From contig NZ_JAGYIU010000001.1 of NCBI RefSeq assembly GCF_018402495.1, positions 930,001 to 994,000 on the forward strand: 64,000 nucleotides of DNA, given 5' to 3'. Source of the DNA: Pseudoalteromonas sp. GTDB lineage: Bacteria > Pseudomonadota > Gammaproteobacteria > Enterobacterales > Alteromonadaceae. Positions 46,766 to 53,685 of this stretch are shown piece after piece (position 1 is the stretch's first letter; every line of letters begins with the position of its first letter). A model generated the notes under the pieces. That model saw nothing but the letters and a program-made list of their open reading frames with translations. It had not been told where the DNA came from and searched no databases. The position numbers and the translations under genes were made by a program.

Positions 46766-48016
46766 CTAAAAGTGCTCGATAACCTTATTTGCAAATTGTT
46801 TGCAGCTTAAGGTTGTCGAGTTATGATTTGATTGGGCTAAATCAAATGTAACCTCTGCACTGGCAAAGGTGCTTTCAAGCGCGTTTTCAATTAAACAAGC
46901 AGCCTCACTCCATCCCATAAACTTAAGCATTAACACCGCACTTAATAAGCTACTACTGGGATTTGCTTTGTCTTGCCCTGCTATTCGTTCGAATGTGCCA
47001 TGGGTTGGTTCAAAAAATGCTACTTCGTTATTTAAGTTTGCCGCAGGCATAATGCCTACCCCCCCTACTTGTGCACTGAGCATATCAGCTAAATAATCGC
47101 CATTTTGATTGGTGGTGACCACCACATCAAATTGCTCAGGACTCATTAAACACTGTTGTAGCATGTTATCGGCAATGACTTCTTTAATAACCAAAGGCGG
47201 TAAATTAGGTCGGTTTATTTCAAGCCAGCGTCCATTTTCATGCTCAACGGCAGCGTATTCACGTTTAGCAAGCGTAAATCCCCAGCGCTTAAATGCGCCG
47301 TCGGTAAATTTAAGGACATTACCTTTATGTACTAAGGTTAACGATTCACTCTCATTTTTAAGGGCATAATTAATTGCATAGCGTATTAATCGCTCTGAGC
47401 CCTCTTTAGAAATATTTTTAATGCCTAAGCCACACTCTTGGGTAAATCTTAGTCGTGTTACGCCCATTTCTTCACATAAAAAATCGAGCATTTTTTCACT
47501 TTCAACACTGCCCGCTTGCCATTCAATACCCGAATACACATCTTCACTGCTATCACGTAGCACAGTAATATTAGTGGTAAAGGGATTTTTTAATGGGGAA
47601 GGTAACGCGCTAAAGCCTTTAATGGTACGCATATTGACAAACAAATCCATTTCATGACGAAGCGCAACATTGAGTGAGCGAAACCCACCTCCAAGCGGTG
47701 TAGTCAAAGGACCTTTAATCGCAATTTTACATTCTCGTACCGCATTAATCGTTTCTTGGGGAAACCAATCACCATCATAGAGTTTTGCGGCTTGCTCACC
47801 ATTATAAACTTGCATCCAATGAATTTTGCGCCTCGCACCATAACTATGCTCGATGGCGGCATCCACTACTTTTCGTGTCACAGGCATCACATCAAGCCCT
47901 ACACCATCACCATCAATGTAAGCAATAATCGGTTGTTCGGGTATATGCCACTGCCCTTGGTCATCTATAAGTATATTTTCACCCATTGCTGGTACTGTAA
48001 TATGTTGATATTGCAT
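46766..48016 (-). CDS. icd: Isocitrate dehydrogenase, E. coli-type, with altered coenzyme pocket
   Basis: Oxidative decarboxylation of isocitrate to 2-oxoglutarate. The 416 residues align without large gaps to E. coli Icd. Substrate residues are kept: Ser114 in FRSLNVALR (Ser113 of E. coli, the AceK target), the following Asn and Arg, the Arg in VLRDSSED, Tyr161, and Lys231. The coenzyme site differs: where the E. coli NADP enzyme has Lys344-Tyr345, Val351, Tyr391 and Arg395, this protein has Arg344-Ile345, Ala351, Phe391 and Gln395. Ile345 and Ala351 are the residues of NAD-dependent homologs. The coenzyme is therefore uncertain. It may be a second isocitrate dehydrogenase of the cell, as marine gammaproteobacteria often also have a monomeric one. 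Confidence 0.9.
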   Translation of the reverse strand: MQYQHITVPAMGENILIDDQGQWHIPEQPIIAYIDGDGVGLDVMPVTRKVVDAAIEHSYGARRKIHWMQVYNGEQAAKLYDGDWFPQETINAVRECKIAIKGPLTTPLGGGFRSLNVALRHEMDLFVNMRTIKGFSALPSPLKNPFTTNITVLRDSSEDVYSGIEWQAGSVESEKMLDFLCEEMGVTRLRFTQECGLGIKNISKEGSERLIRYAINYALKNESESLTLVHKGNVLKFTDGAFKRWGFTLAKREYAAVEHENGRWLEINRPNLPPLVIKEVIADNMLQQCLMSPEQFDVVVTTNQNGDYLADMLSAQVGGVGIMPAANLNNEVAFFEPTHGTFERIAGQDKANPSSSLLSAVLMLKFMGWSEAACLIENALESTFASAEVTFDLAQSNHNSTTLSCKQFANKVIEHF

Positions 48017-48360
48017 TGTTAAAACCTATGAAAATAGCCACATGCCATTAAAGCATGTTCGTTAATAGGTGTCTGTAATTGTATTTTTATAATTGATATC
48101 ACCACAACGAATAACTTCCTGATTTTGCATGCCTAGTAATCAGGAGCAAACACGACTTTATTATTAAAGTAATTAAAATAAAGCTTGTATTACCTCATTA
48201 TTTTAGTTATATTTCATCTTCGGTCCTAAAAAGCCATCGCGGTTAACCCTTTTACCCTGATCCAGTAAGCCCCGCAAAACGTATATTCAAAAGCTTAGTT
48301 ATTGTACGGCGAGAACCCCTATTAATACCTTGATGATTTATTTTTAATATCATCGTAAAA

Positions 48361-48409
48361 GTGTCATAAAGATCGTCAACACTGTAATGAAGCTAAACAC
48401 AATTAGATT
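48361..48409 (+). promoter_or_regulatory. Pho-box-like direct repeats ahead of a small gene
   Basis: GTGTCAT (48361-48367), TCGTCAA (48373-48379) and CTGTAAT (48382-48388) resemble PhoB half-sites (CTGTCAT), but the spacing is 12 and 9 and not the canonical 11. A TAGATT -10-like element follows at 48404. The rest of the 461-base gap 48017-48477 shows no gene or strong structure. Weak. Confidence 0.25.
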
Positions 48410-48477
48410 ATTTATCATCTGTAATGTGCTTTAAGAAAAAGCCCAGAATAAATAACAAAAATAAAGTGAGTTTTATT

Positions 48478-48645
48478 ATGTCATACAAATATAACGGATC
48501 TATGATCCAAATAGCACATCCAGTGCAATCAATTTCGGTTAACAAACATCGTGTAATTTTTAGCGATACACAAGGTTTGAAAAATGCATTGTTTCAAAAA
48601 GCAAGCGATGCACGTCAGTTTGTAAAATGGCTAAAAGCCAGTTAA
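48478..48645 (+). CDS. Small conserved-looking protein of 55 residues
   Basis: An ORF of 55 codons from ATG 48478 (MSYKYNGSMIQIAHPVQSIS to KASDARQFVKWLKAS). The frame is open further upstream to 48424, but GTGAG lies 7 bases before 48478 and the upstream part is low-complexity Lys/Asn, so the shorter start is preferred. The protein is basic, with a predicted beta-strand part and a C-terminal helix, no signal peptide and no cysteine. Its own terminator follows, which supports expression. No family recognised. Confidence 0.65.
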   Translation: MSYKYNGSMIQIAHPVQSISVNKHRVIFSDTQGLKNALFQKASDARQFVKWLKAS

Positions 48646-48679
48646 TTTTTTGATAAGTTAATAACTTATAAATAAATTT

Positions 48680-48708
48680 AAATGCCAGCTTTATGCTGGC
48701 ATTTTACT
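48680..48708 (+). terminator. Intrinsic terminator after the 55-residue gene
   Basis: AAATGCCAGC-TTTAT-GCTGGCATTT stem-loop (48680-48704) followed by T-rich sequence, 35 bases past the stop. Confidence 0.75.
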
Positions 48709-48765
48709 TTTTAGCTTATTATTGACTACACTTGTGCTAGTCTTTCTTTATGAGTTGTACCAACA

Positions 48766-49602
48766 ATGCGGTTTACGTGGTTAATACTATTACTGTGTTT
48801 ATGCATGAGCGCAACCTGTGATGCCAGAACAATAAAATGGTTAACAAATGACTTTGCACCCTACTACATTATAAGCGGGCCTAACAAATCTCAAGGTCGT
48901 GATGAAAGTATTATTTCGCTTTTAGAACAGCAGCTGTCGCATATTACCTTTGAAAGAGTGATCATACCCTCAGGTAAAGTGATTCAAGAACTTGCTAACC
49001 AACAATCTAATGCCTGTGCATTGTCGCTTTATAAGAATAAATACCGCGAAGAGCGTGTTTATTTCACACATCAAAGCTCTACAGCAGGGCTTTCGCCATC
49101 AATTGCCATGCATACCAAGCTAAGTAGTGCGCTTGAGATTGAAGACGCTAAACCGGTGTCATTAACCAATTTATTAGTTAACAAAAAGCTTACCTTAGGT
49201 GTATCTATGAATCGCTCCTATGGCAGTGAAATTGATAAAATAATCAACACCACACCCGGTATAAATCTGGTCATTCGACCAACCCGCGATACCCTCAGTA
49301 CGTTAACATATATGCTTAATCTCAAAAGAATTGATATTTTATTAGGTTACCCAAGTGAACATTATTATTTAGCTAAAACAATGGGGTTTACTGATAATTT
49401 AACCCAGCGGATGCTCACTGAAGCACCAGAAATAAGTTACGGTTACATTGGCTGTACTAAAAACGAGCAAGGTGCAGAGGATATTGCTACTCTCAATCAA
49501 CAACTCAAACTGATTAAGCAAACTGAAGACTATAAACAGGTATTAACCCGGTGGTTACCAAGTCATTTAAAACCAAAGTTAGAAGCACATTTACAATATT
49601 AA
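48766..49602 (+). CDS. Periplasmic solute-binding-like protein (TIGR02285 type)
   Basis: A 278-residue exported protein: signal peptide at residues 1-20 (LILLLCLCMSATCDA), then a type II periplasmic binding fold starting IKWLTNDFAPYYI. It resembles the TIGR02285 family, a stand-alone branch related to SBP_bac_3 amino-acid-binding proteins that lacks transporter genes nearby, as here. The Cys at 19 is not in a good lipobox. The ligand is unknown. Its terminator is shared with yceI. Confidence 0.82.
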   Translation: MRFTWLILLLCLCMSATCDARTIKWLTNDFAPYYIISGPNKSQGRDESIISLLEQQLSHITFERVIIPSGKVIQELANQQSNACALSLYKNKYREERVYFTHQSSTAGLSPSIAMHTKLSSALEIEDAKPVSLTNLLVNKKLTLGVSMNRSYGSEIDKIINTTPGINLVIRPTRDTLSTLTYMLNLKRIDILLGYPSEHYYLAKTMGFTDNLTQRMLTEAPEISYGYIGCTKNEQGAEDIATLNQQLKLIKQTEDYKQVLTRWLPSHLKPKLEAHLQY

Positions 49603-49640
49603 AAAGCTAAGCGTGTTAATAATTACGCTTAGCTTTTTTA
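49601..49640. terminator. Bidirectional terminator between the binding-protein gene and yceI
   Basis: A 14-bp perfect stem AAAAAGCTAAGCGT/ACGCTTAGCTTTTT with 10-base loop (49601-49638), A-run on one side and T-run on the other, between two convergent genes. Confidence 0.88.
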
Positions 49641-49648
49641 AAATAGTC

Positions 49649-50230
49649 TTACTGGCGAATACCTTCGATAAATAAACCAATATCAACATGGGTAGATGCT
49701 GGGCCTAAGTTGTAATCAATGCCGTAGTCGGCCAGTTTTAAGCTGGTTTCACCTTCAAAACCTACACGGTAACCACCCCATGGATCTTGACCTTCACCAA
49801 TTTTATCTATTTCAAAGGTAATTGTCTTTGTAACACCGTGTAGGGTAAAGTCACCGGTTACTGTGGCTTCTTCACCATCTTCGTCAAACTTAATCGCTGT
49901 ACTCTTAAAGCTTGCCTGTGGGTATTTGCTTACGTTTAAAAAGTCATTACCACGTAAGTGTTTATCACGTTCTGCGTGATTTGAATCTAGGCTTGCCGTA
50001 TCAATATTTACACTAATTTGAGACGCATTTGGATTTTTAGCATCGTAGTTAAATTTGCCATCAAAGGTATTAAAACGCCCATGCAGCCAGCTGTAGCCTA
50101 AATGTTTAATCTTAAAGTTTACAAAAGCATGCGCACCTTTTGTGTCAATAACATAATCTGCGGCATTCGCAGTGGTCGCTGTCATAAACATCGCTGCTGA
50201 TAACGCTGAAGTTAAAAATAATTTTTTCAT
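49649..50230 (-). CDS. yceI: YceI family periplasmic lipid-binding-like protein
   Basis: A 193-residue exported protein: signal peptide at residues 1-23 (TATTANA before ADYVID) and a full YceI domain (HAFVNFKIKHLGYSWLHGRF, FDGKFNYD, LRGNDFLNVSKYPQASFKST, GDFTLHGVTKTI). YceI proteins form a lipocalin-like barrel that binds polyisoprenoid chains such as quinone tails. I chose ATG 50230 because AGGA is well spaced; the ATG three codons earlier lies on that site. It is one base after the cybB stop, the same cybB-yceI pair seen in E. coli. Confidence 0.94.
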   Translation of the reverse strand: MKKLFLTSALSAAMFMTATTANAADYVIDTKGAHAFVNFKIKHLGYSWLHGRFNTFDGKFNYDAKNPNASQISVNIDTASLDSNHAERDKHLRGNDFLNVSKYPQASFKSTAIKFDEDGEEATVTGDFTLHGVTKTITFEIDKIGEGQDPWGGYRVGFEGETSLKLADYGIDYNLGPASTHVDIGLFIEGIRQ

Positions 50231-50231
50231 T

Positions 50232-50783
50232 TTAATCATCCTTTTGTAATGTGATCATTCTAATTAATGTTTTATCTTTATCGATAAAGTGATGTTTTAG
50301 CGCACCTAACACGTGCAATACTACAAATCCAATTAATAAGCATGCGCTATAGAAATGGATTTGCCCGGCTATATCAGCCTGAGAATCAAACGCAAAGTCG
50401 ATAGCTTTTACATAAAAAAAGCCAAATACTTCTATGGGTCGTCCATCAGCCGTCGAAATTAAATACCCTGACACCATAATGATCAGTAAAAACAGGTACA
50501 TTAAAACATGTGCTGTTTGGGCTAATTGATTTAACTGCTTGTTACTGCCAATCGGACTTGGTTTAACACTAAAGTGTCGCCATAACAGCCTAAAAACAAA
50601 AACCGCTGCTAAGCTAAGGCCAATGCTTTTGTGTAGGTCTAATGATCCTTTATACCAACTATCATAATAAGTTAGCTCAACCATATATAAACCTAAACCA
50701 AACAGACCAAATACGGTCAGCGCCATTAGCCAGTGTAAAAATATAGCCACCACGCCATAGCCGGTTTTTGAGTTTTTAAACAT
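50232..50783 (-). CDS. cybB: Cytochrome b561
   Basis: A 183-residue four-helix membrane cytochrome that passes electrons from the quinone pool, in E. coli acting as a superoxide:ubiquinone oxidoreductase. Heme-ligand histidines are visible in the N-terminal FLHWLMAL, the DLHKSIGLSL helix and the C-terminal HFYSACLLIGFVVLHVLGALKHH. It is directly coupled to yceI, whose product may bind quinone; the pairing suggests a joint redox or quinone role. Confidence 0.93.
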   Translation of the reverse strand: MFKNSKTGYGVVAIFLHWLMALTVFGLFGLGLYMVELTYYDSWYKGSLDLHKSIGLSLAAVFVFRLLWRHFSVKPSPIGSNKQLNQLAQTAHVLMYLFLLIIMVSGYLISTADGRPIEVFGFFYVKAIDFAFDSQADIAGQIHFYSACLLIGFVVLHVLGALKHHFIDKDKTLIRMITLQKDD

Positions 50784-50930
50784 TCCCTACTGCCAATCTT
50801 TAATTTAGTAATAGCACTACAATATAATGATTAAGTGGTGATTAAAATAGCATATGCAAACACTCATCGTGCGTATACGCACAGTAAAGGGTATAAGGTT
50901 AGTATAATTGCAAATAACGTTAAGAAGGGA

Positions 50931-51767
50931 TTAGCTAGCAGCAGGCTCGTTAAGTGAAACGTATATTTGGCTATCAGGTTCAACCTGTAAGCAGGCAATC
51001 AGGCCCTCTTTTATTAGCTCTAACATGGCGATAAAACTAACAACAACCCCACTGCGTCCCTCTTCAAAAGTAAATAGTTGAGTAAACGCAACTGGCGCTT
51101 TTGATTGGGATAAGGTATTTAAAATCAAGCTCATACGTTCACGCGTTGAAAGGCTTTCAGCGCTAATTAAATGATGCTCGAATGTTTTTGCACGCGCCAT
51201 TACATCACTTAAAGCCAACAATAAGTCTTTAATGGCAAGGTCAGGTAATGGCTGATTTTTTTCTGCTAGTTCCGGCACGCTTGCCTGCGCTATAAAGATA
51301 TCGCGGCCAACACGAGGTAGGCTGTCTATATTTTCGGCCGCTTTTTTAAATTGTTCGTACTCTTGTAAGCGTTTTATAAGTTCGGCACGAGGATCATCTT
51401 CTTCTTCTAACTCTTCATGAACAGGTAGTAACAGCCGCGATTTAATTTGTGCCAGCAATGCCGCCATTACTAAATATTCGCCAGCGAGTTCTAGCTGGAA
51501 CTCGCTCATCATTTCTACATATTTAACATACTGCTCAGTAATGCTAAAAATTGACAACTCAAGAACATCTAACTTATGTTTTTTAATTAAATAAAGCAGC
51601 AGATCCAAAGGCCCTTCAAAGGTTTCTAAAATAACTTCAAGGGCATCAGGAGGGATATATAAATCTTCGGGTTTATCAACAACGGCTTTACCATGTAAAA
51701 ATGCCAGAGGCAGCTTTTGCTGCACTGGCATATCAGGTGTTGATGATAGCGTCTCAGACTGTTTCAT
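50931..51767 (-). CDS. scpA: Segregation and condensation protein A
   Basis: Kleisin subunit of the SMC-ScpAB condensin. The 278-residue protein has the N-terminal SMC-binding part (ILETFEGPLDLLLYLIKKHKLD, EYLVMAALLAQIKSRLLLPV) and a C-terminal winged helix. An extra N-terminal tail of about 40 residues is present. It follows yciO by 2 bases in a rnm-yciO-scpA unit. scpB, usually the next gene, is about 12 kb away in this window. Confidence 0.95.
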   Translation of the reverse strand: MKQSETLSSTPDMPVQQKLPLAFLHGKAVVDKPEDLYIPPDALEVILETFEGPLDLLLYLIKKHKLDVLELSIFSITEQYVKYVEMMSEFQLELAGEYLVMAALLAQIKSRLLLPVHEELEEEDDPRAELIKRLQEYEQFKKAAENIDSLPRVGRDIFIAQASVPELAEKNQPLPDLAIKDLLLALSDVMARAKTFEHHLISAESLSTRERMSLILNTLSQSKAPVAFTQLFTFEEGRSGVVVSFIAMLELIKEGLIACLQVEPDSQIYVSLNEPAAS

Positions 51768-51769
51768 TG

Positions 51770-52390
51770 TTATTCAAATGGCGTTGTATCACCGCAACCA
51801 ACACGAAGAATTTGAATATCATCTTCTGATAAATCAATCACTGTAGTCGCCTGCTCAGGTAAATACCCACCATGAATAATTAAATCCACATGTTTATCAA
51901 GGCGCTCTAAAATGTCATCGGGATCAGCTTGGGTAAACTCTTCCCCCGGTAAAATAAGTGAGCATGACATTAATGGCTCACCCAGCTCGGCTAATAAAGC
52001 ACACGCTATTGGGTGCTCTATAACACGTATGCCTATGGTTTTTTTCTTGTCGTTTAATAACCGCTTAGGCACTTCTTTTGTACCTTTAAAAATAAACGTG
52101 TAAGGCCCTGGGGTATTATTTTTAATAAGCCTAAACATTTGGTTATCAACACGCGCATAAGTAGACAGCTCAGATAAATCACGGCATACCAAAGTAAAAT
52201 TGTGATGTTTTTCAATACCACGAATACGTTCAATGCGCTCTTTAGCTTGCTTATTACCTAAATTACAGCCTATCGCGTATCCTGAATCTGTAGGGTACAC
52301 AACTACGCCGCCTTGTTTAATAATATCAACAGCTTGAGAAATTAATCTAGGCTGTGGATTATCTGGATGTATATGAAATAATTGACTCAT
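51770..52390 (-). CDS. yciO: YciO, Sua5/YrdC/YciO family protein
   Basis: A 206-residue paralog of the threonylcarbamoyl-AMP synthase TsaC. The start MSQLFHIHPDNPQPRL matches E. coli YciO, which is also 206 residues, so ATG 52390 was used and not the further upstream start in the open frame. The VVVYPTDSGYAIGCNL and KHHNFTLVCRDLSELSTYA segments belong to the ATP/tRNA-binding fold. Its precise role is not settled in E. coli. It overlaps rnm by four bases (ATGA). Confidence 0.93.
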   Translation of the reverse strand: MSQLFHIHPDNPQPRLISQAVDIIKQGGVVVYPTDSGYAIGCNLGNKQAKERIERIRGIEKHHNFTLVCRDLSELSTYARVDNQMFRLIKNNTPGPYTFIFKGTKEVPKRLLNDKKKTIGIRVIEHPIACALLAELGEPLMSCSLILPGEEFTQADPDDILERLDKHVDLIIHGGYLPEQATTVIDLSEDDIQILRVGCGDTTPFE

Positions 52391-53241
52391 AATGCAACTC
52401 CTTCGTGCTTTTCCCATGTTTGCCAAACCCCTTGGCAATCTTTAGGTAAGTATAAATTTTTTCCAAGTTCTAAGTAGCTAGTCGGAAAATGAAAATCAGA
52501 GCCTTGTGAGCAAAGTAGCTCGTATTCTTGGCTCAGTAGCCCTAAAAACTGACGTTCACTTGGCGCCTGCTGCGGCTGAGCAACTTCCATTGCATCTCCG
52601 CCTACTGATTTAAATTCCACTAACAATTTACGTAGCCACTTGTTCGACATTTTATAGCTACTTGGGTGCGCCAAAACGGCCACCCCACCTGCGGCATGAA
52701 TCGCTGCAATAGCTGTTTGCATATCACACCAATTACTTGGCACGTAACCGGTTTTACCTCGCCCTAAATACTTTTTAAATACCCCTGGAAAGTTTTTCGC
52801 TACACCACGCTCAATTAATGCTCTGGCAAAGTGAGCGCGAGTAATTTGTGCATTTTCGGCCAGCTCGCGAGCTTGTTGGTAAATACCTTCAAAACCATTT
52901 TTATTAAGTCGATGACCAATCTCTATCGCGCGAGTTTCGCGTTTTTGCTGCTGCTCGCTCAGTAATGTATGCAAGGTACTATCGTTGGTATCAATATTTA
53001 GTCCAACAATATGAATTTCAAAACTTTCCCACTTGGTTGATATTTCAACCCCGTTAATAAGTTTAAGCGGCAAGTTTTCACGTTTGATAAAAGCCTGTGC
53101 AGGTTCGATAGCAGCCACCGTATCGTGATCGGTAATGGCAAATACATCAATATTTTTATCGACTGCTCGCGCTAATAATTCCTCAACGGTTAAGTGGCCG
53201 TCTGAGTGCGTGGTGTGACTATGTAGGTCGTATTTTATCAA
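52387..53241 (-). CDS. rnm: RNase AM, PHP-domain 5'-3' exoribonuclease
   Basis: A 284-residue PHP-family metalloenzyme (YciV/TrpH), which matures the 5' ends of rRNAs and degrades nanoRNA in E. coli. Metal-ligand motifs are intact: YDLHSHTTHSDG, FAITDHDTV, VEIST, LAHPSSY and QGSDFHFP. It lies divergent from the trp operon, exactly as in E. coli, hence the old name TrpH. The 146-base divergent region between its start and trpL1 carries the trp promoter. Confidence 0.94.
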   Translation of the reverse strand: MIKYDLHSHTTHSDGHLTVEELLARAVDKNIDVFAITDHDTVAAIEPAQAFIKRENLPLKLINGVEISTKWESFEIHIVGLNIDTNDSTLHTLLSEQQQKRETRAIEIGHRLNKNGFEGIYQQARELAENAQITRAHFARALIERGVAKNFPGVFKKYLGRGKTGYVPSNWCDMQTAIAAIHAAGGVAVLAHPSSYKMSNKWLRKLLVEFKSVGGDAMEVAQPQQAPSERQFLGLLSQEYELLCSQGSDFHFPTSYLELGKNLYLPKDCQGVWQTWEKHEGVAL

Positions 53242-53323
53242 ATGAAAACTACTTAAATTTAGGATTTAACGGTGTTTCACCCAGTATAACAAGTTTTTTA
53301 ACTAAATTGTTTTAAATAAACAC

Positions 53324-53353
53324 TTGACACAAAAGCAGTTGATACGTTTTACT
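53324..53353 (+). promoter_or_regulatory. Likely trp operon promoter
   Basis: A consensus -35 TTGACA (53324-53329) with a TTTACT -10-like element at 53348-53353 (18-base spacer) ahead of the first leader peptide. I see no convincing TrpR operator near it. Confidence 0.5.
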
Positions 53354-53387
53354 GTAGCCACTTTTAGACATTAAAGAATTAACAACA

Positions 53388-53432
53388 ATGAAAAATACAA
53401 TTCACAACATCATTTGGTGGTGGCACTCTTAA
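53388..53432 (+). CDS. trpL: trp leader peptide 1 (three tandem Trp codons)
   Basis: ORF of 14 codons, MKNTIHNIIWWWHS, with TGG TGG TGG at 53415-53423. Ribosome stalling at these codons when Trp-tRNA is scarce is the classic sensor of trp attenuation. The Trp codons lie in the loop between ACAATTCA (53397-53404) and TGAATTGT (53445-53452), a perfect 8-bp 1:2 pairing that a stalled ribosome would block. A modest AAAGAA site precedes the ATG. It is the first of two leaders in series. Confidence 0.92.
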   Translation: MKNTIHNIIWWWHS

Positions 53433-53438
53433 AATCAA

Positions 53439-53498
53439 GGGTGATGAATTGTCGTGTCTAAACAAAAAATTCTAACCCGCTACCATGCGGGTTTTTTT
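53439..53498 (+). terminator. trp attenuator 1 (antiterminator and terminator)
   Basis: Terminator 3:4: AACCCGC (53474-53480) with GCGGGTT (53487-53493), followed by seven Ts. The competing antiterminator 2:3 is GGGT (53439-53442) plus GAATT (53446-53450), pairing with AATTC (53468-53472) plus ACCC (53475-53478), which takes the left arm of the terminator. Segment 2 is the same one that pairs with segment 1 in the pause hairpin, so all mutually exclusive states can be drawn. Confidence 0.9.
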
Positions 53499-53540
53499 AT
53501 CACTAAATTTTGCAATACAAGATTAACAGGAATTAAAAAC

Positions 53541-53591
53541 ATGAATAACGTAAACACTCTTACACATCATTGGTGGTGGCGCCTGGCATAG
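53541..53591 (+). CDS. trpL: trp leader peptide 2 (three tandem Trp codons)
   Basis: ORF of 16 codons, MNNVNTLTHHWWWRLA, with TGG TGG TGG at 53571-53579. AGGA lies 9 bases before the ATG. It begins 153 bases after leader 1 and shares with it GAATTAA.AACATGAA-type sequence around the start and ACATCATTTGGTGGTGGC-type sequence around the Trp codons. It is therefore a second, complete leader and not chance coding. Confidence 0.9.
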   Translation: MNNVNTLTHHWWWRLA

Positions 53592-53673
53592 CGGGACGGT
53601 AATGGTCTATCTATAATTTAGACATCGTTATTCAAACCCCGCACTGCTTAGCATTGCGGGGTTTTATTTTTTT
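53591..53673 (+). terminator. trp attenuator 2
   Basis: Strong terminator: AAACCCCGCA (53634-53643) pairs with TGCGGGGTTT (53655-53664), followed by TATTTTTTT. A competing pairing, GCGGG (53591-53595) with CCCGC (53638-53642), enclosing a GTCTA/TAGAC hairpin (53605-53623), could act as antiterminator; I cannot define the 1:2 pairing here as cleanly as in unit 1. The trpE start is 13 bases beyond. Confidence 0.85.
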
Positions 53674-53685
53674 AGGGGATGAGGT

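Noticed and set aside
53250..53340. TrpR operator near the trp promoter
   Set aside because: TTAACTAAAT-like pieces occur, but no convincing two-fold symmetric match to the known TrpR box is visible.
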